Positions 62,935 to 64,000 of a stretch of DNA of 64,000 bases are shown one piece after another. The stretch lies in contig NZ_CP150277.1 of NCBI RefSeq assembly GCF_037977385.1, positions 2,085,001 through 2,149,000 of the forward strand, read 5' to 3'. A model generated the notes under the pieces. That model ran no database searches and was not told the DNA's origin. It was given only the letters and a program-made list of their open reading frames with translations. Position 1 is the stretch's first letter. Each line of letters opens with the position of its first letter. The position numbers and the translations under genes are program-made. The DNA comes from Terribacillus sp. FSL K6-0262 (GTDB lineage Bacteria; Bacillota; Bacilli; Bacillales; Amphibacillaceae).

Positions 62935-62962
62935 AGAGCCGGATGTCTGACATCCGGCTCTT
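62935..62962 (+). terminator. Terminator after tnrA
   Basis: GAGCCGGATGT-CTG-ACATCCGGCTC then TTGTT. Confidence 0.85.
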
Positions 62963-62992
62963 GTTCATCTTTTCCGGCTATGGATGAATTTT

Positions 62993-63145
62993 TTATGCGC
63001 TCCTTGACGCTGATGCATATTTAGGATGAACCGACCATTCGCGCAGGAATTCAGGGGTGATTCTTTTGCCTTTTCGCTCTTCCGCAAATATATCAAATTT
63101 ATGATAATAGTAGTCATATCGGAGAGCGGATTTCAGGATGGACAT
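62993..63145 (-). CDS. Uncertain short frame, possible remnant
   Basis: Fifty codons on the minus strand, with DYYYHKFDIFAEERKGKR and ITPEFLREWSVHPKYASASR near the end. The composition looks coding, but there is no ribosome binding site before the ATG and a competing plus-strand frame (63138-63368) overlaps the start. It may be a fragment of a lost gene. Confidence 0.25.
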   Translation of the reverse strand: MSILKSALRYDYYYHKFDIFAEERKGKRITPEFLREWSVHPKYASASRSA

Positions 63146-63374
63146 GAAAAAGAAGCGGGATCCTGTCGCTCTTTGGGAATTGATCAATCGCTCGTTTGAT
63201 GCCGTACATGAATCGTTGCGGAACCATACAGCCAAACAAATCCCATTATCTTTTCGGATGACGGGACTACCAGGGAAACGGGATAATTTTTCTATTATTT
63301 TTGAAATTATATTGACAACGTTTGGATTGGGAGGTAAAGTAACAAACAGATCAACAACAAAAGTATAATGAAAT

Positions 63375-63536
63375 TCTTATCAAGAGTGGCGGAGGAACAG
63401 GTCCTATGAAGCCCGGCAACCAGATCAGTGATCAGGTGCTAATTCCTGCAGACGGCGAAAAGCCGTACTGAGAGATAAGAGAATTAGTGCATATGTATAC
63501 CATGCGCCTCTCTTAATCCGGAGAGGCGCTTTTTTA
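63375..63536 (+). ncRNA. SAM-I riboswitch (S-box) with terminator
   Basis: The P1 helix is TCTTATC (63375-63381) with GATAAGA (63474-63480). Between them are conserved S-box parts: GAGTGGCGGAGG, GAAGCCCGGCAACC, and the CTGCAGACGGC..GCCG stem. A terminator GCGCCTCTC / GAGAGGCGC with T6 follows at 63504-63535. High S-adenosylmethionine would stop transcription before the binding-protein gene. A strong -10 TATAAT is at 63364-63369. Confidence 0.92.
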
Positions 63537-63575
63537 TTGTAGTTGATAACAGCGAAGGAAAAAGGGGAGAGCAAC

Positions 63576-64000
63576 ATGAAAAAAATCTTAAGTTTTGGAC
63601 TTATCGGATTATTGGCGTTATTTTTAGCAGCGTGCGGCAATGATAAATCTGCTGCGCTGGCAAATGATAAAATTTTGGTGGGTGTCAGCGGGGGACCGCA
63701 TGAGCAAGTCATGGAAAAAGTAAAAGAATTGGCAGCGGATGAAGGAATCGATGTCGAAATCAAGACATTCAATGATTACAATACACCAAACAGTGCGCTG
63801 GATGATGGCAGTCTGGATGCGAACAGCTATCAGACACTTCCTTTCCTGGAAGATCAAGTGAAGAATCAAGGATATGAATTAGAGGAAGTATTCAAGACCT
63901 TGACTTTCCCGATGGGGATTTATACAGATAAGATTTCGGATATTTCCGAGTTGAAAGAGGGAGACAAAATCGCTGTACCGAATGACCCTGCCAACGAATA
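63576..64000 (+). CDS. metQ: Methionine ABC transporter binding lipoprotein MetQ, 5' part
   Basis: At least 141 residues before the window ends. The signal peptide ends in LAAC; the mature protein is of the NLPA/MetQ family (ILVGVSGGPHEQVMEKVKEL, FNDYNTPNSALDDGSLDANSYQTLPFLE). It binds methionine for import. GGGGAGAGC precedes ATG. It sits directly behind an S-box. The usual order metNPQ is not seen upstream, so permease and ATPase genes may follow outside the window, or this is a stand-alone metQ. Confidence 0.88.
   Translation, partial: MKKILSFGLIGLLALFLAACGNDKSAALANDKILVGVSGGPHEQVMEKVKELAADEGIDVEIKTFNDYNTPNSALDDGSLDANSYQTLPFLEDQVKNQGYELEEVFKTLTFPMGIYTDKISDISELKEGDKIAVPNDPANE

Noticed and set aside
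63138-63368. Plus-strand 76-codon frame before the S-box
   Set aside because: No ribosome binding site of quality; a possible promoter (TTGACA-17-TAAAGT) for the riboswitch lies inside its 3' half, and the second half looks like random translation of AT-rich DNA.
1-64000. CRISPR array, tRNA, rRNA, intact transposase, prophage
   Set aside because: No regularly spaced repeats, cloverleaf or rRNA motifs, nor transposase, integrase or structural phage proteins were found.

Overview
The window looks like the chromosome of a low-to-moderate-GC Gram-positive endospore-former of the Bacillaceae. Many genes have close Bacillus subtilis counterparts (purT, azlCD, garD, tcyABC, bdhA, dhaS, mhqR/mhqD, pepT, czcD/czrA, pspA, tnrA). 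AGGAGG-type ribosome binding sites, frequent TTG starts, CcpA cre sites, a TnrA box and an S-box fit the same group. A halotolerant genus such as Terribacillus is possible, but that is an inference from gene content. I see no rRNA, tRNA, CRISPR array, prophage or intact insertion sequence.

1-14.8 kb: the end of a YcdB/YcdC-like protein, an SSS sodium symporter, a coupled ykoT/ykoS-like pair for envelope glycosylation, and purT with a small co-transcribed gene. Then come a UMF1-type MFS carrier, a STAS-like protein, azlCD, galactarate dehydratase (garD) behind a perfect cre site, and a DHA2 exporter preceded by a broken isochorismatase-like gene.

15-30.8 kb: a cystine-type ABC importer (tcyABC-like) followed by a 287-bp nested inverted repeat. 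Next are an SDR, a LysR regulator divergent from butanediol dehydrogenase, an IolS-like aldo/keto reductase, an MMPL exporter with its TetR regulator and two matching operators, and a YqkD-like hydrolase. The block ends with dhaS aldehyde dehydrogenase, mhqR-mhqD with a perfect MhqR box, and pepT.

30.8-47 kb: a DadA-like oxidase, an esterase, an MFS carrier, zinc efflux (czrA-czcD), a SulP anion transporter, a large wall-anchored subtilase with an LPDTA sorting signal, and UV endonuclease uvsE. Divergent from uvsE is a five-gene membrane-stress operon: DUF4178, PspA, a DUF4247 lipoprotein, DUF350 and a membrane-fused spermidine-synthase-like protein. This operon, close to the putrescine-forming aguA-aguB pair, is the most interesting system in the window.

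47-64 kb: a YitT-like protein, aguAB, a four-gene osmoprotectant ABC importer, an orphan PTS IIC, a BASS transporter, a ZIP transporter, a 36-residue cationic peptide and a ugpCAEB glycerol-3-phosphate importer. A GlsB-like membrane protein and a glycerophosphodiester phosphodiesterase follow; the terminator of the latter carries a tiny IS3-like relic. The window closes with a newly read 48-codon gene, tnrA and a SAM riboswitch driving metQ, which runs off the edge.

The window mixes core housekeeping and transport genes with several decayed remnants (near 7.8, 14.6, 22.1 and 49.4 kb). Regulation visible in the DNA links carbon (CcpA), nitrogen (TnrA), sulfur (S-box), electrophile stress (MhqR) and metal (CzrA) control.
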